Below, piece after piece: positions 1-5,505 of a stretch of DNA of 5,505 nt. Numbering within the stretch: the first letter of the stretch is position 1; each line of letters starts with the position of its first letter. Below the pieces are notes generated by a model. It was not told the DNA's origin. It did not search any database and worked only from the letters and a program-made list of their open reading frames with translations. The stretch lies in assembly GCA_017421145.1 (NCBI GenBank), contig JAFOTA010000164.1:1-5505 (forward strand), read 5' to 3'. The position numbers and the translations under genes were made by a program. The DNA comes from Treponema sp. GTDB lineage: Bacteria > Spirochaetota > Spirochaetia > Treponematales > Treponemataceae.

Positions 1-309
1 ACACGCACAAGGGCAATCAAAGCGGCGGAATCTGTGAAAGAAAAGGCAGCCGGAACAGCAAAAACAACTCGCGCGCGGTCAACCAAGGCCGCTGAATCCG
101 CAAAAGAAAAGGCAGCCGGAACAGCAAAAACAACTCGTACACGGTCAACCAAGGCCGCTGAATCCGCAAAAGAAAAAACAACAGGCAGCACAAAAACAAC
201 TCGCGCAAAGTCAACCAAGGCCGCTGAATCTGCAAAAGAAAAGGCAGCCGGAACAGCAAAAACAACTCGCGCAAAGTCAACCAAGGCCGCTGGATCAACT
301 AAGAAAAAA
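1..309 (+). repeat. 66-bp in-frame tandem repeat, about 4.7 copies
   Basis: Units fall at 1-66, 67-132, 133-198, 199-264 and a partial unit at 265-309. Units 2 to 5 share long identical runs such as TCAACCAAGGCCGCTG. Unit 1 is more diverged at its start, and unit 3 is changed in its second half (KTTGSTKTT in place of KAAGTAKTT). The period is a multiple of three, so copy number can change without breaking the frame. The array continues off the left edge, so the total copy number is unknown. Confidence 0.95.
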
Positions 310-312
310 TAG
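1..312 (+). CDS. Lys/Ala/Thr-rich 22-residue-repeat basic protein, C-terminal part (5' end outside window)
   Basis: The frame is open from the first base of the window and ends at TAG 310-312, giving 103 visible residues. The true start lies upstream; the GTG at 34 falls inside a repeat unit and is unlikely to be the start. The protein is almost entirely copies of a 22-residue unit of the type TRARSTKAAESAKEKAAGTA plus KT, ending in GSTKKK. A typical unit has six Lys/Arg and two Glu, so net charge is about +4 per unit. There are no aromatic residues, no Cys, and almost no large hydrophobics. This composition resembles the tails of H1-like bacterial nucleoid proteins (Hc1/Hc2, AlgP type), which bind DNA non-specifically. 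The AKEKA core also recalls LEA-type 11-mer repeats, but those are less basic. DNA or RNA binding is an inference from composition. The gene ends 30 bases before bioY and may be co-transcribed with it. Confidence 0.75.
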   Translation, partial: TRTRAIKAAESVKEKAAGTAKTTRARSTKAAESAKEKAAGTAKTTRTRSTKAAESAKEKTTGSTKTTRAKSTKAAESAKEKAAGTAKTTRAKSTKAAGSTKKK

Positions 313-328
313 CAACATGCTTATACAT

Positions 329-334
329 AAGGAG
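329..334 (+). promoter_or_regulatory. Ribosome binding site of bioY
   Basis: AAGGAG lies 8 bases before the ATG at 343 and fixes that start. The gap between the repeat gene and bioY is only 30 bases. I see no promoter pair and no BirA-type or BioR-type operator palindrome in it, which suggests read-through from upstream. Confidence 0.85.
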
Positions 335-342
335 TAAAAAAA

Positions 343-1068
343 ATGAATGACGAAAACAAGACAAATTTCAAAATGAAAACGGCGGTAAAACGCTTTTGCT
401 TCACGGCTGTGTTTGCGGCACTGATCTGCATCGGATGTTTTATTTCCATACCGCTTCCCGGAGGCGTTCCTATAACCGTGCAGAATCTTTTTGCAGTACT
501 CGCGGCACTCATCATGGGCGGTCTTCAGGGGGCAAGCTCGGTCGGAATATTTCTGATCATCGGTGTCATAGGCGTACCTGTTTTTTCAGGCGTAAAAGGC
601 GGATGGGCTGTATTCACGGGACCAACGGGAGGTTTTCTCTGGGGTTATTATATCGGCGCAGTAGTTGCAGGACTCATTGCCGGTACACCGCATACATTTG
701 AAAAAAAATTCCGCATAAAGACATGGCTCAGGCTTGCACTCGCCTCTTTTGCCGGATTCGCACTGATTTATGCACCTGGAATCCCATGGTTCATGCACGT
801 GATGGATGAAAACGGAAAACCTCAGACATTCATTTCCGCACTGAACATGACCCTCATTCCGTTCATTCCTGGAGATCTAATCAAGCTGGTTCTTTCTGTC
901 CCTCTTGCGGCAGTCCTACGTCCGGTCGCGGCGCGCTATCTTTATCCTGACGATGAAAGGGAACTCAAGGAACTGATAGACGGCATGAAAAAGAAAAAAG
1001 AAAGGAACCAAAGGATCGCAGACAAAATCACGGGAAAATCAAAGACCGGAAACGACGGTGAAAAATGA
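343..1068 (+). CDS. bioY: BioY, biotin-binding S component of an ECF transporter
   Basis: BioY is the membrane protein that captures biotin with high affinity and delivers it to the energy-coupling unit. The 241-residue product has several hydrophobic membrane segments; the first begins near residue 18. Family hallmarks are visible in order: VQNLFAVLAALIMGG (46-60), GVPVFSG (77-83), GPTGG (93-97) and IPGDLIKL (175-182). D178 and K181 of the last motif match the Asp and Lys, three residues apart, that contact biotin in the Lactococcus BioY structure. BioY proteins are usually near 190 residues. The extra length here is mostly a charged tail after about residue 205, including KKKKERNQR, presumably cytoplasmic. 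The start is set by a good ribosome binding site. The stop overlaps the bioM start (ATGA), which implies translational coupling. Biotin is the expected substrate because both dedicated partners, bioM and bioN, follow. Confidence 0.93.
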   Translation: MNDENKTNFKMKTAVKRFCFTAVFAALICIGCFISIPLPGGVPITVQNLFAVLAALIMGGLQGASSVGIFLIIGVIGVPVFSGVKGGWAVFTGPTGGFLWGYYIGAVVAGLIAGTPHTFEKKFRIKTWLRLALASFAGFALIYAPGIPWFMHVMDENGKPQTFISALNMTLIPFIPGDLIKLVLSVPLAAVLRPVAARYLYPDDERELKELIDGMKKKKERNQRIADKITGKSKTGNDGEK

Positions 1069-1796
1069 AAGCAGCCGTCCGCCTGAACAATGTCTACAAA
1101 CTGTTCATGTCACAGACTTCCGACGGAAAGCATACTGTCGCGCTTGATGACGTGAGCCTTGAAATTGAATCCGGGAGCTTCACGATCATCGGCGGTGCAA
1201 ACGGATCCGGGAAAAGCGTACTCATGAACGTGATTTCAGGGCTTATGGATCCAAGCGACGGAACGGTTGAAACAAGCACAAAGCCGGGACTTGTTTTTCA
1301 GGATGCAGCAACGCAGATTCTTGGAGACAGTCCCCGTGAAGACGTTGCCGTGGGTCCTGCGAACATGGGCATTTCAAAAAAAGATATTCCAAATCTGGTA
1401 GAAAAGGCGCTTTCATCTGTGTCTCTTTCAGAAAAAGCTGATTTTCCCGCTGAGTTTTTATCTGGCGGTGAAAAACGGAGGCTTGCGGTCGCATCGATAC
1501 TTGCAATGGACAAAGACATAATAATCTTTGACGAGCCTTATGCAAACCTTGACTATTCCGGAGTCCTTGACGTGAATTCGCTCTTGAAAGATCTGCATGA
1601 AAAAGGAAAGACGATAATCCTTCTCACGCATGAGCTTGAAAAATGCCTGGGTCTTTGCAGCCATTTCATCATCATGGAAAAAGGAAAAATCGTTTTTGAC
1701 GGCCGCCCTGAAGATGCTCTTAAAACAGACCTTACAAAGTGGAGCATAAAAAATCCGCTTGCAAAATATGAACGCCTCTCTGATCTGGTTTGGTAG
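1065..1796 (+). CDS. bioM: BioM, ATPase of the biotin ECF transporter
   Basis: This is an ABC ATPase of the ECF/CbiO family, 243 residues long, a usual length. All nucleotide-binding motifs are intact: Walker A GANGSGKS (44-51), Q-loop Gln79 in LVFQDAATQILGDS, signature LSGGEKRRL (132-140), Walker B IIIFDEP (152-158), D-loop ANLD (160-163) and switch His189 in LLTHE. There is a single ATPase gene, so it should work as a homodimer, as in BioMNY (group I) systems, rather than as the EcfA1/EcfA2 pair of shared (group II) modules. Its ATG overlaps the bioY stop by four bases. Only a weak GGTG lies upstream, so translation probably depends on ribosomes finishing bioY. Its stop is four bases before the preferred bioN start. 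Hydrolysis of ATP in the cytoplasm drives the transport cycle through BioN. Confidence 0.93.
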   Translation: MKAAVRLNNVYKLFMSQTSDGKHTVALDDVSLEIESGSFTIIGGANGSGKSVLMNVISGLMDPSDGTVETSTKPGLVFQDAATQILGDSPREDVAVGPANMGISKKDIPNLVEKALSSVSLSEKADFPAEFLSGGEKRRLAVASILAMDKDIIIFDEPYANLDYSGVLDVNSLLKDLHEKGKTIILLTHELEKCLGLCSHFIIMEKGKIVFDGRPEDALKTDLTKWSIKNPLAKYERLSDLVW

Positions 1797-1800
1797 AAAA

Positions 1801-2451
1801 ATGGAAGGACAGACTTTTTTTCATTATAAGCCGGGAAAATCTTTCATGCACAAAATGCCCCCGGCAATAAAAATAATCCTTATGCTGATTCTCTCAATAG
1901 CAGCATTTTACTGCCCGCTGATTCCGTCGATCTGCATAATTTCCGCACTGCTGATTTTTTCATTCACGACAATAAAAATCAGGATGCCTGAGCTTATCTC
2001 GGATTTGAAGCCAGCGCTGATCTATGCGGTTCTCATGTATTCGGCATCGGTCATATCCAATCTTTCGGAGCTTGAAGACAAAAAAGATTTTTTCCCGTGC
2101 ATATTCATTCCGCGACAAAGCTATGTTTCCATGATGATTCACTTCCTTCTTTCGCTTGAAATCACTTCATTGTTTTTCAGGACGACCACATCCGTTGAGT
2201 TCACGAGGGGATTCAATCAGATAGAAAGAAAAATCACAAGGAACAAAAGCACGCGCATTTCCGACATGATTTCGCTTACATTGAATTTCATACCGCGTCT
2301 TTCTGATTTCTGGGGCAGAATTGAAAAAGCATGGAAAGCAAGGGGCGGAAAAAAAGGCATAAAAAAAATCTTCGTGCTTACGCCTGTCCTTTTCAAGACA
2401 AGCATGAACGAGGCATACAAAAAATCACTTGCAATACGCAACAGGATTTAG
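1801..2451 (+). CDS. bioN: BioN, EcfT-type transmembrane coupling protein of the biotin ECF transporter
   Basis: This protein links the ATPase to BioY in the membrane. I chose the ATG at 1801 (216 residues), four bases after the bioM stop. In-frame starts at 1759 (TTG) and 1768 (ATG) lie inside bioM and only add residues before FHYKPGKSFMHKMPP (6-20), which is the typical BioN/EcfT N-terminus. Hydrophobic segments follow at about 22-57 (two helices), 70-86 and 108-126. A long basic cytoplasmic coupling region follows, with the first Ala-Arg-Gly signature at 180-182 (AWKARGG). The position of the second signature, near the C-terminus, reads SLAIRNRI: the Arg (213) is kept, but Gly is replaced by Asn. 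No strong ribosome binding site is seen, which fits coupling to bioM. The family call rests on these motifs and on the operon position. Confidence 0.87.
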   Translation: MEGQTFFHYKPGKSFMHKMPPAIKIILMLILSIAAFYCPLIPSICIISALLIFSFTTIKIRMPELISDLKPALIYAVLMYSASVISNLSELEDKKDFFPCIFIPRQSYVSMMIHFLLSLEITSLFFRTTTSVEFTRGFNQIERKITRNKSTRISDMISLTLNFIPRLSDFWGRIEKAWKARGGKKGIKKIFVLTPVLFKTSMNEAYKKSLAIRNRI

Positions 2452-2489
2452 GGAACGGCTGATTATTAGAAAAGCATTAAAAAATCCTC

Positions 2490-2518
2490 TTGATTTTAAA
2501 TATTAAAAAATGTATTAT
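2490..2518 (+). promoter_or_regulatory. Candidate sigma70-type promoter for the PUR-domain gene
   Basis: TTGATT (2490-2495) and TATTAT (2513-2518) are separated by 17 bases, matching four of six and five of six consensus positions. The spacer contains the AT palindrome TTTTAA-ATA-TTAAAA (2494-2508). Transcription would start near 2525, giving a leader of about 110 bases. I see no convincing terminator for the bio genes upstream of it: only a weak AT-rich hairpin, AAAATC-CTCTT-GATTTT (2481-2497), which overlaps the -35. Some read-through from bioN is therefore possible. Confidence 0.45.
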
Positions 2519-2531
2519 GTCCGCAGATCGG

Positions 2532-2600
2532 GACCGTCGGGGTCATATTTTACAAGACTGAATAAGCTGGTAGGAATTTCAAGCCTATCATTCAGAAATT
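2532..2600 (+). promoter_or_regulatory. Possible structured 5' leader of the PUR-domain gene
   Basis: A small hairpin, GACC-GTCGG-GGTC, lies at 2532-2544. A larger one pairs TGAAT (2559-2563) and GGTAGG (2569-2574) with CCTATC (2584-2589) and ATTCA (2590-2594), with a five-base bulge and one G-T pair. AATTTC (2575-2580), in the loop of the larger hairpin, can instead pair with GAAATT (2595-2600), so two competing folds are possible. It matches no riboswitch class I recognise. Pairing was found by eye, without folding energies. Confidence 0.25.
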
Positions 2601-2623
2601 TTCAATCCAATTTTAACATTTTT

Positions 2624-2632
2624 AAGGAAGGA
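2624..2632 (+). promoter_or_regulatory. Ribosome binding site of the PUR-domain gene
   Basis: The purine tract AAGGAAGGA ends four bases before the ATG at 2637 and provides Shine-Dalgarno matches in two registers. Its GGA repeats also resemble the purine-rich sequences that PUR proteins favour. Confidence 0.8.
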
Positions 2633-2636
2633 CAGT

Positions 2637-3137
2637 ATGGGATTTTACGATGACAATTCAGAAGAGCGCAAGGAGCCTACGAAAATCAGGGGCGAACTCT
2701 ACACCACTCACGTAAGCCTGGACAACAGGTCGTATTTTTTCAACGTAAAGGAAAACCGCAACAAGGACGTGTTTCTCCAGATTGTAGAAAGCAAGCCGGC
2801 TGAACAGGGCGAAGGAGAAAGGCGCGCAATCGTGGTCTTTGCAGATGCAATGCAGGATTTTTTGAGGGGACTTGACAGTTCGCTCAGCTTCATCGACAAG
2901 GAACAGAAAGAAAGGGCAAAGATCAAGGCAGAAAAGAAAGCGGCAAGGGAAGCAAAATATGCCCAGGGCGGTGAATACGAAAAGCCGTCATCAGAATCAA
3001 AGTCTTCAGGCAAAAAGATTTACCGCCGCAAAGGTGAAAGCCGCCTTGTTGCATCAAAGCGCGAAGAAAAAGCAAGGCTCCATGTCGTTTCAAAGAGATC
3101 CGCAGATTCTTCAGAAAATCAGAAAGAAGAATTCTAA
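2637..3137 (+). CDS. PUR-domain DNA/RNA-binding protein (BpuR-like)
   Basis: The product has 166 residues. Residues 17-86 form one PUR repeat: GELYTTHVSLDNRSYFFNVKEN (19-40, two beta strands), then DVFLQIVESKP, then RRAIVVFADAMQDFLRGLDSS leading into the closing helix. The FFNVKENR and FLxIVESK segments closely resemble Borrelia burgdorferi BpuR, whose single PUR repeat dimerises and binds DNA and RNA. The remaining half (about 87-166) is a low-complexity, Lys/Arg/Glu/Ser-rich tail absent from the minimal Borrelia protein. It is probably disordered and may add non-specific nucleic-acid affinity. PUR proteins act in the cytoplasm as regulators of transcription or translation; the targets here are unknown. 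The ATG is fixed by a strong ribosome binding site. The gene stands between two candidate promoters and is probably monocistronic. No clear hairpin terminator follows it. Confidence 0.85.
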   Translation: MGFYDDNSEERKEPTKIRGELYTTHVSLDNRSYFFNVKENRNKDVFLQIVESKPAEQGEGERRAIVVFADAMQDFLRGLDSSLSFIDKEQKERAKIKAEKKAAREAKYAQGGEYEKPSSESKSSGKKIYRRKGESRLVASKREEKARLHVVSKRSADSSENQKEEF

Positions 3138-3177
3138 GCAGACTTCCTGACAAGCTCCATTTTCCAATTATCCGATG

Positions 3178-3205
3178 TTGCTTTTCTAACATTTCATGAT
3201 ATAAT
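3178..3205 (+). promoter_or_regulatory. Extended -10 promoter of the chemoreceptor gene
   Basis: TATAAT (3200-3205) is a perfect -10 box, preceded by TG at 3197-3198 in exact extended -10 register. TTGCTT (3178-3183), 16 bases upstream, is a three-of-six -35. Transcription should start near 3212. An imperfect palindrome, ATGTT-N8-AACAT (3175-3192), spans the -35 and could be an operator, but it is short. Confidence 0.7.
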
Positions 3206-3238
3206 GTATGTTTAGAAAAAAATTACGTTCATACAAAA

Positions 3239-3244
3239 AGGGAG
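3239..3244 (+). promoter_or_regulatory. Ribosome binding site that decides the chemoreceptor start
   Basis: AGGGAG lies 8 bases before the ATG at 3253. The in-frame ATG at 3208 has no such site and falls before the expected transcription start near 3212, so 3253 is the better start. Confidence 0.8.
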
Positions 3245-3252
3245 ATTGGAGA

Positions 3253-5295
3253 ATGGAAAATTTATCAGGCAATGGCAAGCAAAAACGAAACGAAAAACTA
3301 CAGGTTAAATACGGTTTTATCACATTCAACAGCATAATTGCACTGATTGCTTTATTTTTGATTGTCACGACTGAATTAGCAAAAAAGCCTGTCGAAAAAG
3401 TATACACTGAATCAATCGAAAACATACTGGAACAATCCGTGGAAAATGCGGAAATGTGGTTTGACGATCAGGTGCATCTTCTGAAAGTTTTCCAGAGGGC
3501 AGTAGTTGATCCGACCGACAGCAGGGAACGCATAAAGGATTCAATCAAAATAAAGCTTAAGCCTGATTCATTTGAATATGTCATGGTCTTCTGGGATGAT
3601 GCAACGGGAGCAAAAGACGGAGGACCTGAAACATACAACACGAAAGGCGGAATCTCCGTCGTGGGAATTCTTGAAAAAGAATACTGGCTGCAGCACAAAG
3701 CATCGGATGTGGAGGTGTGGCTTGAATCCCCGAGGCAGTCAAACGCAGGCGGGTTCAACATGCCTCTTTTCGTAAGGTCTGATTTTACGGACGCAATGAA
3801 CGGAAACCATGTCCACGGCGGAATGGTCGGCTTCCTTGATCTTGAGCCTATAACGAAGCTTGCAAAGCAATTCTACAAGACCGGAAAGATTTCAATCTAT
3901 GATGATGCAGGCGGAATAAGGGCCGGTGATGACGTACTCAACTCAGAAAACAAATCGGATCTGGCTTTTTTTACAAAAGAGTTTTCGCTTGCAAACAAAA
4001 AATGGACTGCAGTGGCTTCCATAAAATCAAGCGAGCTGGGTGAAATAATCAAGGATCTGAGGAGAAATTCCATCATCGGGGGACTGATCGTCGCTACCCT
4101 GCTCGTTACGTGCATACTTGCAATAATCAAAAACATCATAGGAAAATTCGATTCAATAAAAAAGAACATAGACAACCTGAACACCGGTGACAAAGATTTA
4201 ACCAAGCGTCTTACGATACACCACAACAACGAAATCTCGCATGTAAAGGAGTCGGTCAACTGCTTCGTGGACACCGTTCACCGCACGGTAAAAAACATAG
4301 GCGAAGCAAACCAGAACCTGAAAAACACGTTCAACAAAGTGAAAGAAGAGCTTGAAAACAGCCGTAGGCATATAGACAATATTTCAGTTCAGATCGATCA
4401 GGCCACGCAGACTTTGAGCAAAGAGGACAACGACGTTCTGAACACAAGCAATTCAGTTACGGAAATTTCACAGAACATCAAGAAATTCAACGAAATGATC
4501 CAATCTCAGACAAGCTCCATTTCAGAGGCCGGTGCAAGCATTGAGCAGATGATCGGAAACATCAATTCAGTTTCATCTTCCGTGGAAAAAATGTCGGCGG
4601 AATTCGATGACCTCAACAAAGCGACGATAGACGGAATCAACAAAAACAAGATTGTGAACGAGCTTCTTGAAGTCGTGCTTTCACAGAGCAAATCGCTTCA
4701 GGATACGAACAAAGTCATTTCGGACATTTCACAGCAGACAAACCTTCTTTCCATGAATGCCATGATTGAGTCAGCGCATGCAGGAGAGGCAGGAAAAGGA
4801 TTTGCTGTCGTTGCGGAAGAAATCAGGAAACTTGCGGATACAAGCGCCACGCAGTCAAAAAGCATCAGCGAAAACCTCAAGACCATCGCCGACAACATCA
4901 ACAAGGTCGTTGAGAGCGCAAATGCAAGCAAGCTTTCGTTTGAAAAAGTTTCAGAAAAAACAAAGAACACTTCAAGTCTTGTAGATTCAATCAAAAACGC
5001 CATGGAAGAACAGACACAGGGTTCAAAAGAAATATTGCAGACATTGAGCACGATGAACAGCACTACGAATGACGTTCAGAATTCAAGCAGGGAAATAGAA
5101 GCCGGAACACAAGAAATACTCGAATCGATTTCAAGGCTGAAGGAATCTTCCGAAAACATGTCCAGCAATTTCAATTCAATTGTCTCCACTACGAAATCAA
5201 CCCAGCAGGCTACTATGAACCTGAATCAATTTGTCGTGGAAATGACCAATGCGGTCAAAAATATATCACAAAGGATTGATGAGTTTAAAGTCTAG
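3253..5295 (+). CDS. Methyl-accepting chemotaxis protein, probable Cache-type sensor
   Basis: A 680-residue transmembrane chemoreceptor that should control the CheA kinase and so flagellar behaviour. Order: basic cytoplasmic N-terminus, TM1 (about 20-40), periplasmic sensor (about 41-273), TM2 (274-292), HAMP (293-350, with GDKDLTKRL and NNEI) and a long coiled-coil signalling hairpin (351-680). The tip is clear: [20 protein letters not shown] (494-513), followed by [15 protein letters not shown]. Near-consensus methylation pairs sit at E431/Q432 and E586/Q587, symmetric about the tip, as expected. Sensor length and segments such as EKEYW (141-145), EVWLESP (154-160) and [12 protein letters not shown] suggest a double-Cache fold. 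I do not see the full amino-acid-binding motif of dCache_1AA, so the ligand is unknown. There is no C-terminal CheR-docking pentapeptide; the protein ends in RIDEFKV. No che genes are nearby, and the gene has its own promoter. Confidence 0.93.
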   Translation: MENLSGNGKQKRNEKLQVKYGFITFNSIIALIALFLIVTTELAKKPVEKVYTESIENILEQSVENAEMWFDDQVHLLKVFQRAVVDPTDSRERIKDSIKIKLKPDSFEYVMVFWDDATGAKDGGPETYNTKGGISVVGILEKEYWLQHKASDVEVWLESPRQSNAGGFNMPLFVRSDFTDAMNGNHVHGGMVGFLDLEPITKLAKQFYKTGKISIYDDAGGIRAGDDVLNSENKSDLAFFTKEFSLANKKWTAVASIKSSELGEIIKDLRRNSIIGGLIVATLLVTCILAIIKNIIGKFDSIKKNIDNLNTGDKDLTKRLTIHHNNEISHVKESVNCFVDTVHRTVKNIGEANQNLKNTFNKVKEELENSRRHIDNISVQIDQATQTLSKEDNDVLNTSNSVTEISQNIKKFNEMIQSQTSSISEAGASIEQMIGNINSVSSSVEKMSAEFDDLNKATIDGINKNKIVNELLEVVLSQSKSLQDTNKVISDISQQTNLLSMNAMIESAHAGEAGKGFAVVAEEIRKLADTSATQSKSISENLKTIADNINKVVESANASKLSFEKVSEKTKNTSSLVDSIKNAMEEQTQGSKEILQTLSTMNSTTNDVQNSSREIEAGTQEILESISRLKESSENMSSNFNSIVSTTKSTQQATMNLNQFVVEMTNAVKNISQRIDEFKV

Positions 5296-5298
5296 TCA

Positions 5299-5437
5299 CA
5301 AGACGCAAGACGCAAGACTTGCGTCTTGCTTACGAGTTTTCACTTGCCCACGTCGCAAGCTGCGCTTGCTAACGAGTTTTTACTTGCTCGCGAAGGCTCG
5401 CATTTTTGCTACGCAAAAAACGTAAAAACTCGCGTTA
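5299..5437. repeat. Palindrome-rich intergenic repeat element (REP/MITE-like)
   Basis: This non-coding stretch is almost wholly built from related inverted and direct repeats. A 28-base direct repeat with four mismatches lies at 5325-5352 and 5365-5392, period 40. CGAGTTTTTAC (5373-5383) is repeated inverted at 5422-5432, and CGAGTTTTCAC (5333-5343) is a third version. Hairpins include 5305-5329, GCAAGC-TGC-GCTTGC (5355-5369), GCGA-AGGC-TCGC (5390-5401) and TTTTTGC-TAC-GCAAAAA (5403-5419). The five-base word GCAAG or its complement occurs eight times in 5305-5387. There is no transposase frame. It may be a terminator cluster, a dispersed repeat, or both. Confidence 0.7.
5305..5340 (+). terminator. 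Probable transcription terminator of the chemoreceptor gene
   Basis: GCAAGACGCAAG (5305-5316) and CTTGCGTCTTGC (5318-5329) are a perfect 12-bp inverted repeat around one base; a realistic RNA stem is about 9-10 bp with a 5-7 base loop. It begins nine bases after the stop codon. The T-run (TTTT 5337-5340) lies seven bases past the stem rather than directly after it, so it is not a textbook intrinsic terminator. The stem is symmetric and could also work against transcription from the right. Confidence 0.45.
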
Positions 5438-5439
5438 AA

Positions 5440-5505
5440 TTAGAATGAACCAGCTACGGCTACAGCACATGCAACGGTACAACCTACCATTGGGTTGTTG
5501 CCCAT
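5440..5505 (-). CDS. Possible C-terminus (or whole) of a small Cys/Ala/Val-rich peptide, cut by the window edge
   Basis: Read on the minus strand from the right edge, the frame gives 21 codons and then TAA (complement of 5440-5442). The visible peptide begins MGNNPMVGC and ends TVACAVAVAGSF. The ATG falls exactly on the window edge, so it may be a start codon or an internal Met; no ribosome binding site can be checked. A hydrophobic run with two Cys four positions apart near a C-terminus would suit a membrane tail, a small secreted peptide or a peptide-modification precursor, but 21 residues cannot decide. Its position, just after the palindromic element and convergent to the chemoreceptor, fits a real gene end. 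A plus-strand frame also opens at 5445 (MNQLRLQHMQ) but has no ribosome binding site. Confidence 0.35.
   Translation of the reverse strand: MGNNPMVGCTVACAVAVAGSF

Noticed and set aside
17..298. A long open minus-strand frame antisense to the 66-bp repeats
   Set aside because: A 66-bp repeat with no stop in one antisense frame keeps that frame open in every copy. The composition (Leu/Phe/Arg/Pro) is the mirror of the real protein, and no ribosome binding site is seen.
1..309. CRISPR array or iteron origin
   Set aside because: The repeats are contiguous with no unique spacers, keep the reading frame and encode a consistent protein repeat.
321..334. TTATACAT just before bioY as a -10 box
   Set aside because: There is no -35-like sequence at a suitable distance, and the transcription start would fall in or after the ribosome binding site.
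1759..1800. Longer bioN starting at TTG 1759 or ATG 1768
   Set aside because: These starts lie inside bioM, lack ribosome binding sites, and add residues not typical of the BioN N-terminus; ATG 1801 directly precedes the conserved FHYKPG segment.
2559..2600. H-type pseudoknot formed by the hairpin loop 2575-2580 and 2595-2600
   Set aside because: No bases are left to bridge the 11-bp stem between its 3' end (2594) and 2595, so both stems cannot form fully at once; competing folds are more plausible.
3149..3162. 14-base word GACAAGCTCCATTT repeated at 4509-4522 inside the chemoreceptor gene
   Set aside because: It is a single short match in the same direction, one copy intergenic and one coding, with no flanking similarity; most likely chance.
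3175..3192. ATGTT-N8-AACAT as a terminator of the PUR gene
   Set aside because: The stem is only 5 bp and AT-rich, has no following T-run, and overlaps the -35 of the chemoreceptor promoter.

Overview
The window looks like chromosomal DNA of a spirochaete, most likely a host-associated Treponema. The evidence is a PUR-domain protein closely resembling the Borrelia BpuR type, a spirochaete-style chemoreceptor, biotin uptake in place of biotin synthesis, and a moderate-GC, A-rich coding strand. The genus is inferred from protein resemblance only. All four complete genes lie on the + strand, as does the cut gene at the left edge.

Layout. Bases 1-312 hold the 3' end of a gene for a very basic Lys/Ala/Thr protein made of 22-residue (66-bp) repeats. 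Thirty bases later begins a compact bioY-bioM-bioN set (343-2451): the substrate-binding membrane protein, the ATPase and the coupling membrane protein of a biotin ECF transporter. A 185-base gap (2452-2636) holds a plausible sigma70-type promoter and a foldable leader. It precedes a 166-residue PUR-domain nucleic-acid-binding protein (2637-3137). A strong extended -10 promoter (3178-3205) then drives a 680-residue methyl-accepting chemotaxis protein (3253-5295). After it comes about 140 bases of dense inverted and direct repeats (5299-5437), which look like a terminator region inside a palindromic intergenic repeat element. At the right edge, a minus-strand reading frame ends at 5440 and would encode a short Cys/Ala/Val-rich C-terminus, so the chemoreceptor may face a convergent gene.

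How the genes work together. BioY, BioM and BioN should form one membrane complex that imports biotin. The repeat protein may share their transcript, because no promoter is visible in the short gap, but a functional link is not shown. The PUR protein and the chemoreceptor each appear to have their own promoter and are probably independent units. I see no complete, convincing new biological system. The points most worth a second look are the repeat element at 5299-5437, the cut-off small Cys-containing peptide beside it, the H1-like repeat protein, and the structured leader of the PUR gene.
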